Origin: Bombiscardovia coagulans
Lineage (GTDB): Bacteria > Actinomycetota > Actinomycetes > Actinomycetales > Bifidobacteriaceae
DNA: 64,000 nucleotides
Reading direction: 5' to 3'
NCBI RefSeq assembly: GCF_002259585.1
Contig: NZ_MWWS01000008.1
Coordinates: 1 to 64,000, forward strand
This document shows positions 1-9,094 of this stretch, piece by piece. The position numbers and the translations under genes are program-made. Within the stretch, counting starts at the first letter, position 1, and each line of letters opens with the position of its first letter. The notes beneath the pieces are model-generated. The model did not search any database, had not been told where the DNA came from, and saw nothing but the letters and a program-made list of their open reading frames with translations.

Positions 1-1432
1 GAGGGGTAACACCTGGTAACTGTGTGTCATAAAAAACTGTGTACTTGTTAGGAACCCATCCTAAATGCACCTGAGTAATCGAATCAAATACTGTACTTTC
101 TGGAATACAATCTGCCTTAGAAGTGTCAATTTTCCAGCATGGTGTATAACCTGGCTTGCTCACTTTAGGAAATGTGACAGTTGACGGTGTTCCACCGTTA
201 GTAATCTGAGTCGGGAAAGGCGTTGCCCCTGGTTCCGTTGTAGTAATTTCATTACCAGCCTCATCCAAGAATTCTACCTTGGCAAGGACATTTTGGTTAA
301 CAGTGCCCTGAAAATTACCTTTACCCTTAATATTTTTAGCTTCAAAGCTTAAAGAGTATCTTCCAACTTTAGGTGATGCCCACTCAGCTATGTGAGGATC
401 GGTACTTGATTTTGCCCCACCTGCCTGTTGAACAATAGCACTGATCTCCGCATATTCATGAGTTCCACTGTTGATTATTGCTGAATGCAACGAATACTTT
501 TCACCAGGGCGAGTAAGAATGAAATCTGGATAGTATGATCGTTGATTCACTATACTGAAACTCGTCAAATTATCTATAACGCCATACAAAGGCGTTATGT
601 CGACTATCAAATTTTTATCAAACTCAACATTTTTAAGATTATGCAATTGTTCAAGACCAGATAAATCTTGTATACTATTGCTATTCCCTTTAAGTTCTTT
701 CAAGTTTGTTAAGTCTTTTATCCACGCGATATTAGAAGCAGGCTTAGTTTTATCAGAACGCCAGGCATTGAACTCAGTAACACCAATGTTGTTGTTACTA
801 ATGTTTAAAACCTCTAATCCTTGGTGCCTGTCAACCAAGGGCTGGAAGTCTGTGAATGTTTTATTAGAGCTGATATCCAATTCAACTAAATGTGACATAT
901 TGTCAAGTAAATGTAAGTTGGGTATACCCGTAGTACTCACATTCAGAGAAGTCAAATTTGTCATAGCGCTCAGCTGATTAAAAGTAGTAGTGTCAAACCG
1001 CGAATTCCCACTAACATCCAATTTAGTGAGGTTCGGAAGACCAAGAATTGGAGTGAGATCCGTAAACGAGTTGCCACCAGTCACATGCAATTCCTGAAGA
1101 TTAGTCAATGTTTCAAGCCCGTTAAGAGTTCTAATACCGGTATCTGCTGCTAGCTTCGTAATACTTTGCGCCATCGCACTATTGAAAACATCATCAGGAC
1201 GACTTGGAAGGTTCCTATTACTTAATTCCGAAGAAATAGCATCTTCAATAGTAGGGTCAAAGCAGTCTTCTAGTTTACTTGTTCCTACCACGCACTGACC
1301 AGATCCGCCTGCTGCTTGCGCGTAAAGTCCTACTGGGTCCCAAACCACTAAGCCCGCTACTGCCATAGCCACGGAAACAACGACCGCCACAATGCGGACT
1401 CGCGTTGACTGAATGAAACGTTTCATGCTCAT
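1..1432 (-). CDS. Leucine-rich-repeat cell-surface protein, C-terminus cut by window edge
   Basis: Reading the minus strand from the ATG at 1432 gives an open frame of about 477 residues that runs off the left edge. It starts MSMKRF, then a signal peptide (basic start, hydrophobic core AVVVSVAMAVAGLVV, cleavage probably near YAQAAG). Residues of roughly 70-240 hold about seven leucine-rich repeats with the internalin-like pattern LTNLxxLxVSxNxxFxDLxPL. After them come a beta-rich stretch and a segment with Listeria-Bacteroides-repeat character (a tryptophan after GYTPCW, then VHLGWVPNKYTVFYD). An AGGTG sits 5 bases before the 1432 ATG; an in-frame ATG at 1426 is the alternative. Secreted adhesion or surface role is inferred from the family. 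The anchor is outside the window. Confidence 0.85.
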   Translation of the reverse strand, partial: MSMKRFIQSTRVRIVAVVVSVAMAVAGLVVWDPVGLYAQAAGGSGQCVVGTSKLEDCFDPTIEDAISSELSNRNLPSRPDDVFNSAMAQSITKLAADTGIRTLNGLETLTNLQELHVTGGNSFTDLTPILGLPNLTKLDVSGNSRFDTTTFNQLSAMTNLTSLNVSTTGIPNLHLLDNMSHLVELDISSNKTFTDFQPLVDRHQGLEVLNISNNNIGVTEFNAWRSDKTKPASNIAWIKDLTNLKELKGNSNSIQDLSGLEQLHNLKNVEFDKNLIVDITPLYGVIDNLTSFSIVNQRSYYPDFILTRPGEKYSLHSAIINSGTHEYAEISAIVQQAGGAKSSTDPHIAEWASPKVGRYSLSFEAKNIKGKGNFQGTVNQNVLAKVEFLDEAGNEITTTEPGATPFPTQITNGGTPSTVTFPKVSKPGYTPCWKIDTSKADCIPESTVFDSITQVHLGWVPNKYTVFYDTQLPGVTP

Positions 1433-1537
1433 TTACACACCTAACGGAATACACTTTTTCTCTTTACACATCTCCCGATGTATATTTCAGGATAACACTT
1501 TTTTGCTTATAGCAAGACCATACCGATGTAAATTTTA

Positions 1538-2332
1538 TTATTCGCTGACCAATATGTTACGCAAATCACCAATTCCTTCAATGTGCACAACCGCCTCATC
1601 AAATGGGTGCAGTTGAGCTGATTTGTGTGGTGCCCCTGTCATAATCGCGTCCCCAGGCAATAAGGTTGCGAAACTGGAAATAAAAGCGATTTGTTCGGGA
1701 ATACTGTGAATGAAATCGGCAGTGATACCGCCAGCATCAGCAAGCTCTTGTCCATTACGGGTACAAGAAATACGTGCATCAGCATAGCTAAAATCCGTCT
1801 CTATCCATGGACCTAACGGACAAGAAGTATCAAAACCCTTAGCCAGAGCCCATGTAAGATCATCCCGTTGGCAGTCACGTAAAGTAAGGTCGTTGCCACA
1901 GGTAAACCCTAAAACATAATCCATGGCATCAGCCTCAGAAACATTCTTAGCTACTCTTCCCATAACAACCACGAGTTCAGGCTCGAATTCTACTTCCTTA
2001 CTAGACGAAGGGCAGATAATAGGGTCATCGGGACCTATCACTGAGGTAGAAGGCTTCAAGAAAACATGCATGTGACTCGAACCCATCTGAGCAGTCTTTG
2101 GAGCATGATCACGATAGTTGAAGGCCATCCCATATATTTTGGAAGGAATTACCGGAGCCAGTAGTCGCACACCATCAGCATCGAGAGCATACCGTTGACC
2201 TGTAGGTTGCACCTGCTGTCCATTCAAGGGATAACCATCAAGTTCGATAAGGTAATCCTTGCCGTCGTTAGCGTCCTTCTGCACGAAGGCATAACGTGGT
2301 GTATTGTTTATCGAAAATCTTGCTATTCTCAT
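1538..2332 (-). CDS. Fumarylacetoacetate hydrolase (FAH) family protein
   Basis: A 264-residue protein with the FAH fold signatures: KIYGMAFNYRDHA near residue 65, the acidic metal cluster VEFEPEL near 113 with a further Asp in GNDLTLRD near 147, KGFDTSCPLGPW near 165, and the closing IMTGAPHKS...IEGIGDLRN. Relatives use a divalent metal to hydrolyse or decarboxylate beta-diketo acids such as acylpyruvates and oxaloacetate; the substrate here cannot be read from sequence. TGAP replaces the usual TGTP near the end. The gene stands alone between the LRR gene and yggS, with only a weak, distant AGGA before the ATG. Confidence 0.85.
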   Translation of the reverse strand: MRIARFSINNTPRYAFVQKDANDGKDYLIELDGYPLNGQQVQPTGQRYALDADGVRLLAPVIPSKIYGMAFNYRDHAPKTAQMGSSHMHVFLKPSTSVIGPDDPIICPSSSKEVEFEPELVVVMGRVAKNVSEADAMDYVLGFTCGNDLTLRDCQRDDLTWALAKGFDTSCPLGPWIETDFSYADARISCTRNGQELADAGGITADFIHSIPEQIAFISSFATLLPGDAIMTGAPHKSAQLHPFDEAVVHIEGIGDLRNILVSE

Positions 2333-2524
2333 AGTTTCAGTCTAGTTCCTACTAGGAAGATGGGGGATAAACCGTGTTACAGCACAGGCCGTGTTACAGC
2401 ACGAACCGTATCCTTTACATGAACTAAGTTCAGCGGTGTGTGACTGCCAACAACCTGTAACCTACCTCCTCAGCCCACAGGAAGTACAGTAAGACACACA
2501 AATCTAACTATTCAAGAACCAATC

Positions 2525-3376
2525 TCATATAAAAGCACGCTCACCAAAAATTGCTGTACCAACACGAACTTCTGTCGAACCTTCAGCAATCGCATATTCC
2601 ATATCTTGGGTCATACCCATAGAAAGTTGAGTACACTCTGCAGTACCGAGTTGCCTGGAGGATAGGATACGGTCACGCAGGTCGCGTAGGTGAGCAAAAC
2701 CTGTACGGATAATTCGTTCGTCATCCACATGAGCACCCACGGTCATCAGTCCTTTGAGCCGCAAACCCTCCAGTTGTGCTAGTTCAAAGGCTAGATCTTC
2801 TGCTTCTTCCGGTGCACAACCTGACTTCGCTTCCTCACCTGACTCGTTCACTTCTAGAAAGACACCAGTCGAGACACCGTGCAGCTGGGCACGCTTGGCT
2901 AATTTTCGGGCAAGTTCGAGAGTATCTACTGACTCGATGGTATCCACGCAGTGAATCACCTTATTAATCTTGTTAGACTGCAATTGCCCGATCACATGAA
3001 ATCCTACAGTTTGCTGAGAAGGAATATCATCCTCATCACAAGCCCAATCACCCAAAACTAAGCCTTGTTGGGAACACAGGTCTGGTAAACCGCCCTCAAC
3101 CTTCGCTGCGACCTCTTGGGGCCGATTCTCACCAATCAGGCGAATGCCAGCGTTAATGGCTGCCATCACCTCGCCAACATCGCGGGTCTTAGTTGCAGCT
3201 AACAGTTGTACGGAACCCTCTTGACGTCCCGCAGCAGCCTCCGCCAGAGCTATCCGCTCCTGCACCCTGTGTACTCCGTCAGCTATGCCACGGGCCCTCT
3301 GTTCACCGATAGTCGTGTTTGCTAAGTTCTTGTGCTCCATGTACGCAACCATAGCTACCAGCTTAGGACCGCTCAC
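2525..3376 (-). CDS. yggS: YggS/YlmE-type pyridoxal-phosphate-binding protein
   Basis: A 283-residue single-domain TIM-barrel PLP protein (alanine racemase N-terminal fold). The PLP lysine lies in LLAATKTRD (about residue 63), followed by GENRPQE, HVIGQLQSNK, LEVNESGEEAKSG, LKGLMTVG, the family hallmark LSMGMTQDMEYAIAEGSTEVRVGTAIFG and a phosphate-binding C-terminus. The family maintains PLP homeostasis and has no firmly assigned catalytic reaction. The start is a GTG with GGAAG upstream; ATG codons at residues 9 and 13 lack a ribosome site. It begins 9 bases after the stop of the upstream gluQ gene, so the two are probably co-transcribed. It is longer than the roughly 230 residues usual elsewhere because of an N-terminal extension and an insert near residues 100-120. 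Confidence 0.9.
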   Translation of the reverse strand: MSGPKLVAMVAYMEHKNLANTTIGEQRARGIADGVHRVQERIALAEAAAGRQEGSVQLLAATKTRDVGEVMAAINAGIRLIGENRPQEVAAKVEGGLPDLCSQQGLVLGDWACDEDDIPSQQTVGFHVIGQLQSNKINKVIHCVDTIESVDTLELARKLAKRAQLHGVSTGVFLEVNESGEEAKSGCAPEEAEDLAFELAQLEGLRLKGLMTVGAHVDDERIIRTGFAHLRDLRDRILSSRQLGTAECTQLSMGMTQDMEYAIAEGSTEVRVGTAIFGERAFI

Positions 3377-3385
3377 TTACTTCCA

Positions 3386-4426
3386 CTAGTCGAGCGCATC
3401 TACAAGTGAGTCTTCAAGGATTTTGTCCTGGAGATGAGAACGGATTTGTGCCCATGAGAACGATTCCCGCAATTGGTGCAAGCTTGCTTCCTCAGGTCGG
3501 TCTTGCAACCCCAAAAGCCAGGCACACAAACCCAAAACCTGCTCAGGCTTTACCTTGCGTTCCCGCAAGCTGCCTATATCCAAGGACCCATAACGCTTAG
3601 AAAGTCGTCTGCCATCGGCACCATCGACTAAAGGAAGATGTGCCCATTCAACTGGTTCTGACACTCCCAACCGCGTCCGTATCCACTGTTGAGTAGCAGT
3701 TGAGCGCAACAGATCACGTCCACGAACCACTTGGCAAATTCCCATATCAATATCGTCCACTGTTACCGCAAGTTGATAGGAGACTATACCATCAGAGCGC
3801 AAGAGCACCACATCCCCCACTTGTTGCGATAGGTCATAAGACTGTGAGCCATACACTCGATCTTCAACCTGACATATGGCATCTTGTTCACCCGCAACCG
3901 GGACAGCAATTCGCCAAGAGTGCCGTTCTCCCATTTCAATGCGATGTTTCGCAAGCTGGGTCGGGATAGAACGACAAGTACCAGGATAGATCACGAACCC
4001 ATCGCCTTCATTGGGAGCCGAAGCTGCACGAATGTCAGCACGAGAGCAGAAACACGGGTATACCAGCGCCTGCTCAGTGGCATTATCACCAGTAGTTGGA
4101 GTTACTGTATTGGCATTGCCCTCAACCAAGCATTGAGATTGGAGGCTGTGGAAAGCTTGCATATACAAATCGATCCGCTGCGACTGATAGACAACAGGGC
4201 CGTCCCAATCCAAACCCAGCCATGCTAGATCATCCATAATCCACCGGTCTGCGTCTGCTACAACGCGCGGCGTATCAATATCTTCAATACGTAACCGCAC
4301 TTGCCCGCCTACCGAGCGTGCCCCCAGCCAAGCTGCCAATGCAGCATAAGCGTTCCCTATGTGCATTCTTCCTGTTGGCGAAGGGGCTATCCGTCCTATT
4401 GTGCTATGTTTCAAAACTGCCTTCAT
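3386..4426 (-). CDS. gluQ: Glutamyl-Q tRNA(Asp) synthetase (GluQ-RS)
   Basis: A 346-residue class I glutamyl-tRNA-synthetase catalytic core without an anticodon-binding domain. It shows the HIGH-type motif MHIGNAYAAL at about residue 21, LRIEDIDTPR, the zinc-binding set CFCSR...YPGTCR, and a KMSKS-type loop RLSKRYGSLDIG near residue 276. The protein ends shortly after this, which is the feature separating YadB/GluQ-RS from full GltX. GluQ-RS enzymes glutamylate queuosine in the wobble position of tRNA(Asp). Whether this organism makes queuosine is not visible here, so a divergent function stays possible. yggS follows immediately. Confidence 0.85.
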   Translation of the reverse strand: MKAVLKHSTIGRIAPSPTGRMHIGNAYAALAAWLGARSVGGQVRLRIEDIDTPRVVADADRWIMDDLAWLGLDWDGPVVYQSQRIDLYMQAFHSLQSQCLVEGNANTVTPTTGDNATEQALVYPCFCSRADIRAASAPNEGDGFVIYPGTCRSIPTQLAKHRIEMGERHSWRIAVPVAGEQDAICQVEDRVYGSQSYDLSQQVGDVVLLRSDGIVSYQLAVTVDDIDMGICQVVRGRDLLRSTATQQWIRTRLGVSEPVEWAHLPLVDGADGRRLSKRYGSLDIGSLRERKVKPEQVLGLCAWLLGLQDRPEEASLHQLRESFSWAQIRSHLQDKILEDSLVDALD

Positions 4427-4477
4427 ACTGCCAAACTTGTAGCACCAATCGTGTAGGTCTACACACGATGAACTGGG

Positions 4478-5818
4478 TTAGAAGGTTTCAACCAAGCTAT
4501 CGACTTCTTCCATATGCTTCACCTTTGGACGCCAAACTGGCCAGCCACGTGCGACGACCAATTGAGGATGCTCTAGGAATCGAAGGTCTGCAACCGGGTC
4601 ACCATCGAGTACCAATAGATCTGCATCCTTCCCAATAGCGATAGAACCCGTTGCATCATCTATTCCAAGGTTTTTAGCGTTTACTTGCGTAGCTGCATGG
4701 AAGGCTTCGGCCGGAGTGAAATCAGCGTATCTTACCAGTAAATCAAGCTCACGCCAGGTGTTGTATTGAGTTACCAACCCCATCGCAGTATCAGTTCCAA
4801 CGCCTTCACTAATGCCGTACTGGTGGCCGTCACGCGCTCCCTGGACCATTCCATCAGTTACTTGTTCAGAGTTGGAGCGCATAATATCGCTAATTCCCAA
4901 GACCTCTTGGTCAATTTTCACCAGCGGCAAGCACGGTGACAGCGTTGAATTGAGGCCTGAAAAACCTCGCAACGATCGTGGATTATGGAGGAAAAGATCC
5001 ACTATTTCCTCATCCATAGGACTACCATGTTCGATCGTGTCAACACCTGCTCGAAGGGCAGCTTTCACACCTGCTGCACTCTCCGCGTGAGCAGCCACAA
5101 TAACTCCCGCTTCATGAGCTTCTTCACAGACTGCGACCATAGATGCTTCATCCATCTGAGGGCTACCAGCTACGCCCACTTCTTTGGCATCTGTCACTCC
5201 ACCTGTTGCAGCTACTTTGATGACATTTACCCCGTGTTCCAAATTGATACGAGCATTCAGCCGAGCTTCCTCAGGAGTAGTAGATGACAAGGCAATGTAG
5301 GGATCACCATGCCCACCGGGAATACACAGCATGGGCCCAGATGCCAAAATTCGAGGTCCCAAAACCTCGTCCGCATCTACCTTGTCACGCAAAGCTACCA
5401 TTTCGTAACCCACATCACCCAAAGAGCGAATGGTGGTGACACCAGAATTCAGTAGAGTCTTAGCGTTTGCTTTAACTTTTGCTGCCATATACGCCTTACC
5501 GATCGGGCTATGCAGCAAGGCTACGGCAGCTTGCTCTTGTCGAGGGCTGACTGTTTTAGCCTTCATCATCTTGCCTTCAGCAAACAGATGGGTATGTGCG
5601 TTAATCAAACCGGGTGCAACTACCTTACCGGTAGCATCAATACAATGGTATCCCGCTGGAACAAAAGCCTGGTTCGAAGGGAGGACCTGCTCAATGCGCC
5701 CATCTGAACCAACTACAATCGTCATGTCGTGTAACAACTTACCGTCCGCATCACCTGTTGCCACATCGGCGTGCTGGATTACGAATGGTTCTCGTTCTTT
5801 TCTACCTATTGCCATCAT
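4478..5818 (-). CDS. Metal-dependent amidohydrolase (imidazolonepropionase/prolidase-like)
   Basis: Translation from the ATG at 5818 gives 446 residues; an in-frame TTG 24 bases upstream would add eight. AGAAAG lies 6 bases before the ATG. Amidohydrolase-superfamily marks are the metal-binding HxH in NAHTHLF, a mid-barrel region with KVAATGG (the equivalent of the bridging lysine region), histidines in AHAES and IEHGS, and the last metal aspartate in GTDTAMG. The C-terminus IAIGKDADLLVLDGDP is the typical small beta domain. Homologues cleave Xaa-Pro or Xaa-Arg/Lys dipeptides or cyclic amides. The gene lies downstream of the GntR gene on the same strand, so it may be regulated with it. Confidence 0.85.
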   Translation of the reverse strand: MMAIGRKEREPFVIQHADVATGDADGKLLHDMTIVVGSDGRIEQVLPSNQAFVPAGYHCIDATGKVVAPGLINAHTHLFAEGKMMKAKTVSPRQEQAAVALLHSPIGKAYMAAKVKANAKTLLNSGVTTIRSLGDVGYEMVALRDKVDADEVLGPRILASGPMLCIPGGHGDPYIALSSTTPEEARLNARINLEHGVNVIKVAATGGVTDAKEVGVAGSPQMDEASMVAVCEEAHEAGVIVAAHAESAAGVKAALRAGVDTIEHGSPMDEEIVDLFLHNPRSLRGFSGLNSTLSPCLPLVKIDQEVLGISDIMRSNSEQVTDGMVQGARDGHQYGISEGVGTDTAMGLVTQYNTWRELDLLVRYADFTPAEAFHAATQVNAKNLGIDDATGSIAIGKDADLLVLDGDPVADLRFLEHPQLVVARGWPVWRPKVKHMEEVDSLVETF

Positions 5819-5936
5819 GCACAACTTTCTCTCCGGACCCAACAGTTACAACGAGCCGCAACAGTACCTTCTTTCCCACCATCGTAATGCCGACCGCGAC
5901 AGAAATTCAAACATTGACCAAATGTTGGAAGCAGTA

Positions 5937-6686
5937 TTATCTTCGAACCGGTTCCTCACAGCGGACCGTGGGATTATTAATCACAAATTTAATTTCACTA
6001 TAGTTTGGTGGATGAAGGGCCTCTCCGTAGCAAATCACGCGGTTATCTGGACCATAAACCGTAGAATCCATAGCAAGCACAGGACTACCGGCCTCGACAC
6101 CAAAATACCGAGACACCTGACCTTCCAGGGGTTCAACACGCACCACCACTTCATCTCTTTCAAGGACCACGGAGTATTGTTGCTGCAAAAATTCATACAG
6201 CGAACCGTTAGAAAAGTCTTGTTGTAAGACTTCAGGAAAACGTTCAAGGCTTACAAAAGTCTCTACGTGTTGTTGCAAGTGTTCGTCAACATACCGCAAC
6301 CGCTCTAAACGAATAATCCCAAAATTCGGATCAATCCCCAACATGTGAGCTATGCCAGGATCATGAATCACTTCGCTCGTAAGTACCCGCGTGCGAACTT
6401 GACGTCCTTGGTCCACTTGCTGACGGTAAAAACCCTTGATCTGACTATTGATAACTTCCTGCGCAGCAACAGTAGTTTCAGCTTTGAAAGTTCCCTTGCC
6501 TTGTGAACGCACTACTTGCCCATCACGAATGATGTCATCAATCGCCCTACGGATGGTGATACGGCTCACCTTGTACTCTTCACACAACTCAGCTTCGGAG
6601 GGCAGCTGCTCCCCCACAGTCATGCCTCGCAAGCGACTTCGTAAACGATTTTCCACAGTAACGTACTTAGGTATGCCACCTACCAT
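5937..6686 (-). CDS. GntR-family transcriptional regulator with UTRA effector domain
   Basis: A 249-residue regulator. The N-terminal winged helix (residues about 5-70) contains LPSEAELCEEYKVSRITIRRAIDDIIRDGQVVRSQGKGTF, the HutC/FadR-type GntR signature. Residues about 85-235 form a UTRA ligand domain (FYRQQ...LERLRYVDEHLQQHVETFV...SPVLAMDSTVYGPDNRVICYGE). HutC-type regulators usually bind small sugars, amino acids or phosphorylated substrates and repress neighbouring catabolic genes. AGGGGAT precedes the ATG by about 7 bases. It sits between the amidohydrolase and the ascorbate-type PTS operon, the likely targets. Confidence 0.92.
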   Translation of the reverse strand: MVGGIPKYVTVENRLRSRLRGMTVGEQLPSEAELCEEYKVSRITIRRAIDDIIRDGQVVRSQGKGTFKAETTVAAQEVINSQIKGFYRQQVDQGRQVRTRVLTSEVIHDPGIAHMLGIDPNFGIIRLERLRYVDEHLQQHVETFVSLERFPEVLQQDFSNGSLYEFLQQQYSVVLERDEVVVRVEPLEGQVSRYFGVEAGSPVLAMDSTVYGPDNRVICYGEALHPPNYSEIKFVINNPTVRCEEPVRR

Positions 6687-6761
6687 ATCGAGATCCCCTT
6701 TTCCTCATAGCTCCATCTCTTACAGTACCTGCCATACACTAACCAATACGGTCTGCTGACA

Positions 6762-6800
6762 AAAGAGGATTGGCTAGGTGGTGTTAAGCCCAGCCAATCC
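6762..6800 (-). terminator. Rho-independent terminator of the first PTS operon
   Basis: A 9-bp perfect stem (GGATTGGCT at 6767-6775 with AGCCAATCC at 6792-6800) with a 16-base loop. Read on the minus strand it is followed by TCTTTTG. It lies 41 bases beyond the EIIC stop and upstream of the GntR gene, so it separates the two units. Confidence 0.8.
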
Positions 6801-6840
6801 CCACAAGGCACTCAGCCCTGGACTACAAGTTGATTGTTAC

Positions 6841-8244
6841 TCAACCTTCTACCGGGCTAACTGCCTGGTCTGCCCCTACAGCCGCTGTTTGAGCACGCTT
6901 AGTAAGGAAGTAAGAAGCAACATAGAGCAAGACGACCGCTATAGCTAGGCCAGCAATGATAGCAACCTGCCCTCCAGCCTTATTCAAGTATCCTAGGAAG
7001 ATACCCGCCACACCGAAATCTGCATCCGAATACGTGGCCGAACCCGTGCCCACTTCACCCAGCACTGGAAGCAGGAACAAGGGCAGGAAGGTAATTGCTA
7101 AACCATTCACGAATGAACCAAGAATGGCTCCTCGGCGACCTCCTGCACCGTTGCCAATAACACCTGTGGCACCTCCTGTCATGAAGTGAGCCACAACTCC
7201 AGGAATAATAACTGTAGTACCAGCAAAGGCAAGGATAATCATGCCAACAATGCCACCGACAAAGGAAGACAAGAAGCCAATTAATACAGCGTTGGGAGCA
7301 AAGGTAAAGGTAACAGGGACATCAAGAGCTGGCTTAGCATCCTTTACCAAGTGCTCACTAATTCCCTTAAATGCTGGAACAATTTCACCAAGCACCACTC
7401 GCACACCAGCTAAGATAATAAAGACGCCAGCAGAGAAAGTGGCAGCCTGCATCACTGAGTACACGATGAAGTTCTGTCCGTCGCTGAGCTTGCTCTCGAT
7501 ATAAGGCCCGCCTGCAAAGATGGCAACGATCACGTATATTACAGCCATAGACAGAGCGATGATGACCGTTGTATCACGCAGGAAGGAAAAGTTCTTAGGA
7601 ACGTTAATTTCCTCAGTGGACTTGGAAGGATGCTTTTTGCTACGAGTTACGGTAGCTACCAAACCACCCAATGCAATACCGGAACCACCTGTATGCCCCA
7701 GAGCCACATCATCGGTACCGGTTACCTTCTTCATAAACGGCTGCACAATAGCCGGAGAAAGAGTAACAACCAAACCCTGAGCTATAGAGCCGAAGAGCAA
7801 CGTCTGCCAGGTCGGGAAGCCAGCAGCCACGAAGATAACAGTAATCATGGTTGCCATATAGAAAGCGACGTGACCTGACAAGTACACGTACTTAAAGTAT
7901 GAAGTAGCTGATAACAGAACATTGATCATCATGCCAAAGAAGAAGATAAGAGCGGCGATAGAACCGTACTTAACAAGAACAGTACCAACGATGGCCTCAT
8001 TGTTTGGCACTACGCCCTGAACATGGAAGGCATGTTGGAACATATCACCAAACGGCGTTAGGGCATTGCTGACTACGCCAGCACCCGCAGCCAAAACTAA
8101 GAATCCAACAAACGTACGAATAGTACCTTTTAAAATATCTGTTGCAGGTTTTCTCTGCAAGGCCAGACCAATAAAAGAAATAAGAGCAACAATAACAGAT
8201 GGCTGTCGGAAAATGTCTAGTAAGATTTTGAGCGCACCGTTCAT
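6841..8244 (-). CDS. PTS EIIC component, ascorbate (SgaT/UlaA) family
   Basis: A 467-residue polytopic membrane protein of the PTS-L-ascorbate permease family: start FRQPSVIVALISFIGLALQRK, then GVVPNNEAIVG, FKYVYLSGHVAFYMATM, QPFMKKVTGTDDVALGHTGGSG, LGEIVPAFKGISEHLVKDAKPALDVPVTF and the MTGGATGVIGNGAGGRRGA loop. It carries substrate through the membrane while EIIB phosphorylates it. The ATG overlaps the EIIB stop in ATGA, showing translational coupling. Substrate is unproven: members carry L-ascorbate or other acidic or pentose sugars. Confidence 0.92.
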   Translation of the reverse strand: MNGALKILLDIFRQPSVIVALISFIGLALQRKPATDILKGTIRTFVGFLVLAAGAGVVSNALTPFGDMFQHAFHVQGVVPNNEAIVGTVLVKYGSIAALIFFFGMMINVLLSATSYFKYVYLSGHVAFYMATMITVIFVAAGFPTWQTLLFGSIAQGLVVTLSPAIVQPFMKKVTGTDDVALGHTGGSGIALGGLVATVTRSKKHPSKSTEEINVPKNFSFLRDTTVIIALSMAVIYVIVAIFAGGPYIESKLSDGQNFIVYSVMQAATFSAGVFIILAGVRVVLGEIVPAFKGISEHLVKDAKPALDVPVTFTFAPNAVLIGFLSSFVGGIVGMIILAFAGTTVIIPGVVAHFMTGGATGVIGNGAGGRRGAILGSFVNGLAITFLPLFLLPVLGEVGTGSATYSDADFGVAGIFLGYLNKAGGQVAIIAGLAIAVVLLYVASYFLTKRAQTAAVGADQAVSPVEG

Positions 8245-8546
8245 GAGTTCTCTGCCTCTCCAGGTACCTGGACACCGTGCCGCTCCAAGGCTTCCTTCAC
8301 TTTTTGGGTAATCTCATTCATATCAATCAAGCTATTTAGAGCCACCACATCACCCAGCTCGCTACCAGAATCAGCAATATCTCGACCCATGAAAAATACA
8401 TCAGCGTCAGAAGGAGTGGCCGAGCCTAAATCCATGTGATCCGTTTCAACCCCAGACACACCTAGCTGCTTCAAGGCCTTCTCAATATTGAGCTGCGTCA
8501 TAAAACTTGAGCCTAAACCTGTGCTGCACACCGTCACAATCTTCAT
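8241..8546 (-). CDS. PTS EIIB component, ascorbate/galactitol type
   Basis: A 101-residue cytoplasmic EIIB. The phosphocysteine is Cys7 in VTVCSTGLGSS, at the end of the first beta strand as the family requires. It takes phosphate from EIIA and passes it to the sugar bound by EIIC. AAGGGAG lies 6 bases before the ATG. It overlaps EIIC by four bases and follows EIIA by about 50 bases. Confidence 0.92.
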   Translation of the reverse strand: MKIVTVCSTGLGSSFMTQLNIEKALKQLGVSGVETDHMDLGSATPSDADVFFMGRDIADSGSELGDVVALNSLIDMNEITQKVKEALERHGVQVPGEAENS

Positions 8547-8598
8547 AACAACTCCCTTATTATTAACTTTTGCAACTGCTTCTCTGCATTACCATTCA

Positions 8599-9045
8599 TC
8601 ACAGTCCACTAAGAACTGCTCGTAATTCTTTACTGCTAGAAACTTGTTCTAAACGTCGCTGGTTTTTCTCATCACTGAGGAAACTCGCGAGCGCTTGCAT
8701 GAGGCTCAAGTGATTCTGAGCATCTTCCGCTGCCAAGCAGAACATGGTTGTGATTGGGTGGTCCTCCTGATCCGCTAAGAGAAAAGGCTGGCCTACATGC
8801 AGTACCGAAAGAGAAGTCTGTATTACACCTGCTTCTGGCCGTGCATGAGCCAAAGCCACCCCAGAACCTACATCCATGTACGTGCCACCTGGCTGAACCA
8901 CATTATCTTTGATGGCCTGCACATATTCAGGTTTGACACTGCCCGCGTCTAACAATGGTTGCGCTACCTCATCTATGGCTTGCCGCCAGCCAGAAACCTG
9001 GTGCTGGTAGCGGATACCGTCAGCTACCACATATTGTTCAAGCAC
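8599..9045 (-). CDS. PTS EIIA component, mannitol/ascorbate type
   Basis: I choose the GTG at 9045 (148 residues). AGGAGG ends four bases upstream, and a TATAAT -10 box at 9086-9091 overlaps the alternative ATG at 9087, which would then lie upstream of the transcript start. The phosphorylated His is in VALAHARPE (residue 67 from the GTG). This matches His68 of the second EIIA in this window at 42.6-43.1 kb, so the two proteins align end to end from this start. The first gene of the EIIA-EIIB-EIIC operon. Confidence 0.88.
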   Translation of the reverse strand: MLEQYVVADGIRYQHQVSGWRQAIDEVAQPLLDAGSVKPEYVQAIKDNVVQPGGTYMDVGSGVALAHARPEAGVIQTSLSVLHVGQPFLLADQEDHPITTMFCLAAEDAQNHLSLMQALASFLSDEKNQRRLEQVSSSKELRAVLSGL

Positions 9046-9065
9046 ATTGCCTCCTTGCGAACGTT

Positions 9066-9094
9066 GAACAATTGTTCTTACAGTCATTATAACA
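9066..9094 (-). promoter_or_regulatory. Extended -10 promoter and 12-bp palindromic operator of the first PTS operon
   Basis: On the minus strand TGTTATAAT (9094-9086) is a consensus extended -10. No good -35 hexamer is seen, as expected for this class. The perfect palindrome GAACAATTGTTC at 9066-9077 covers the expected transcript start. This is where a repressor such as the neighbouring GntR or an unlinked factor could act. The transcript would begin near 9079, leaving about 34 bases before the GTG start. Confidence 0.55.
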
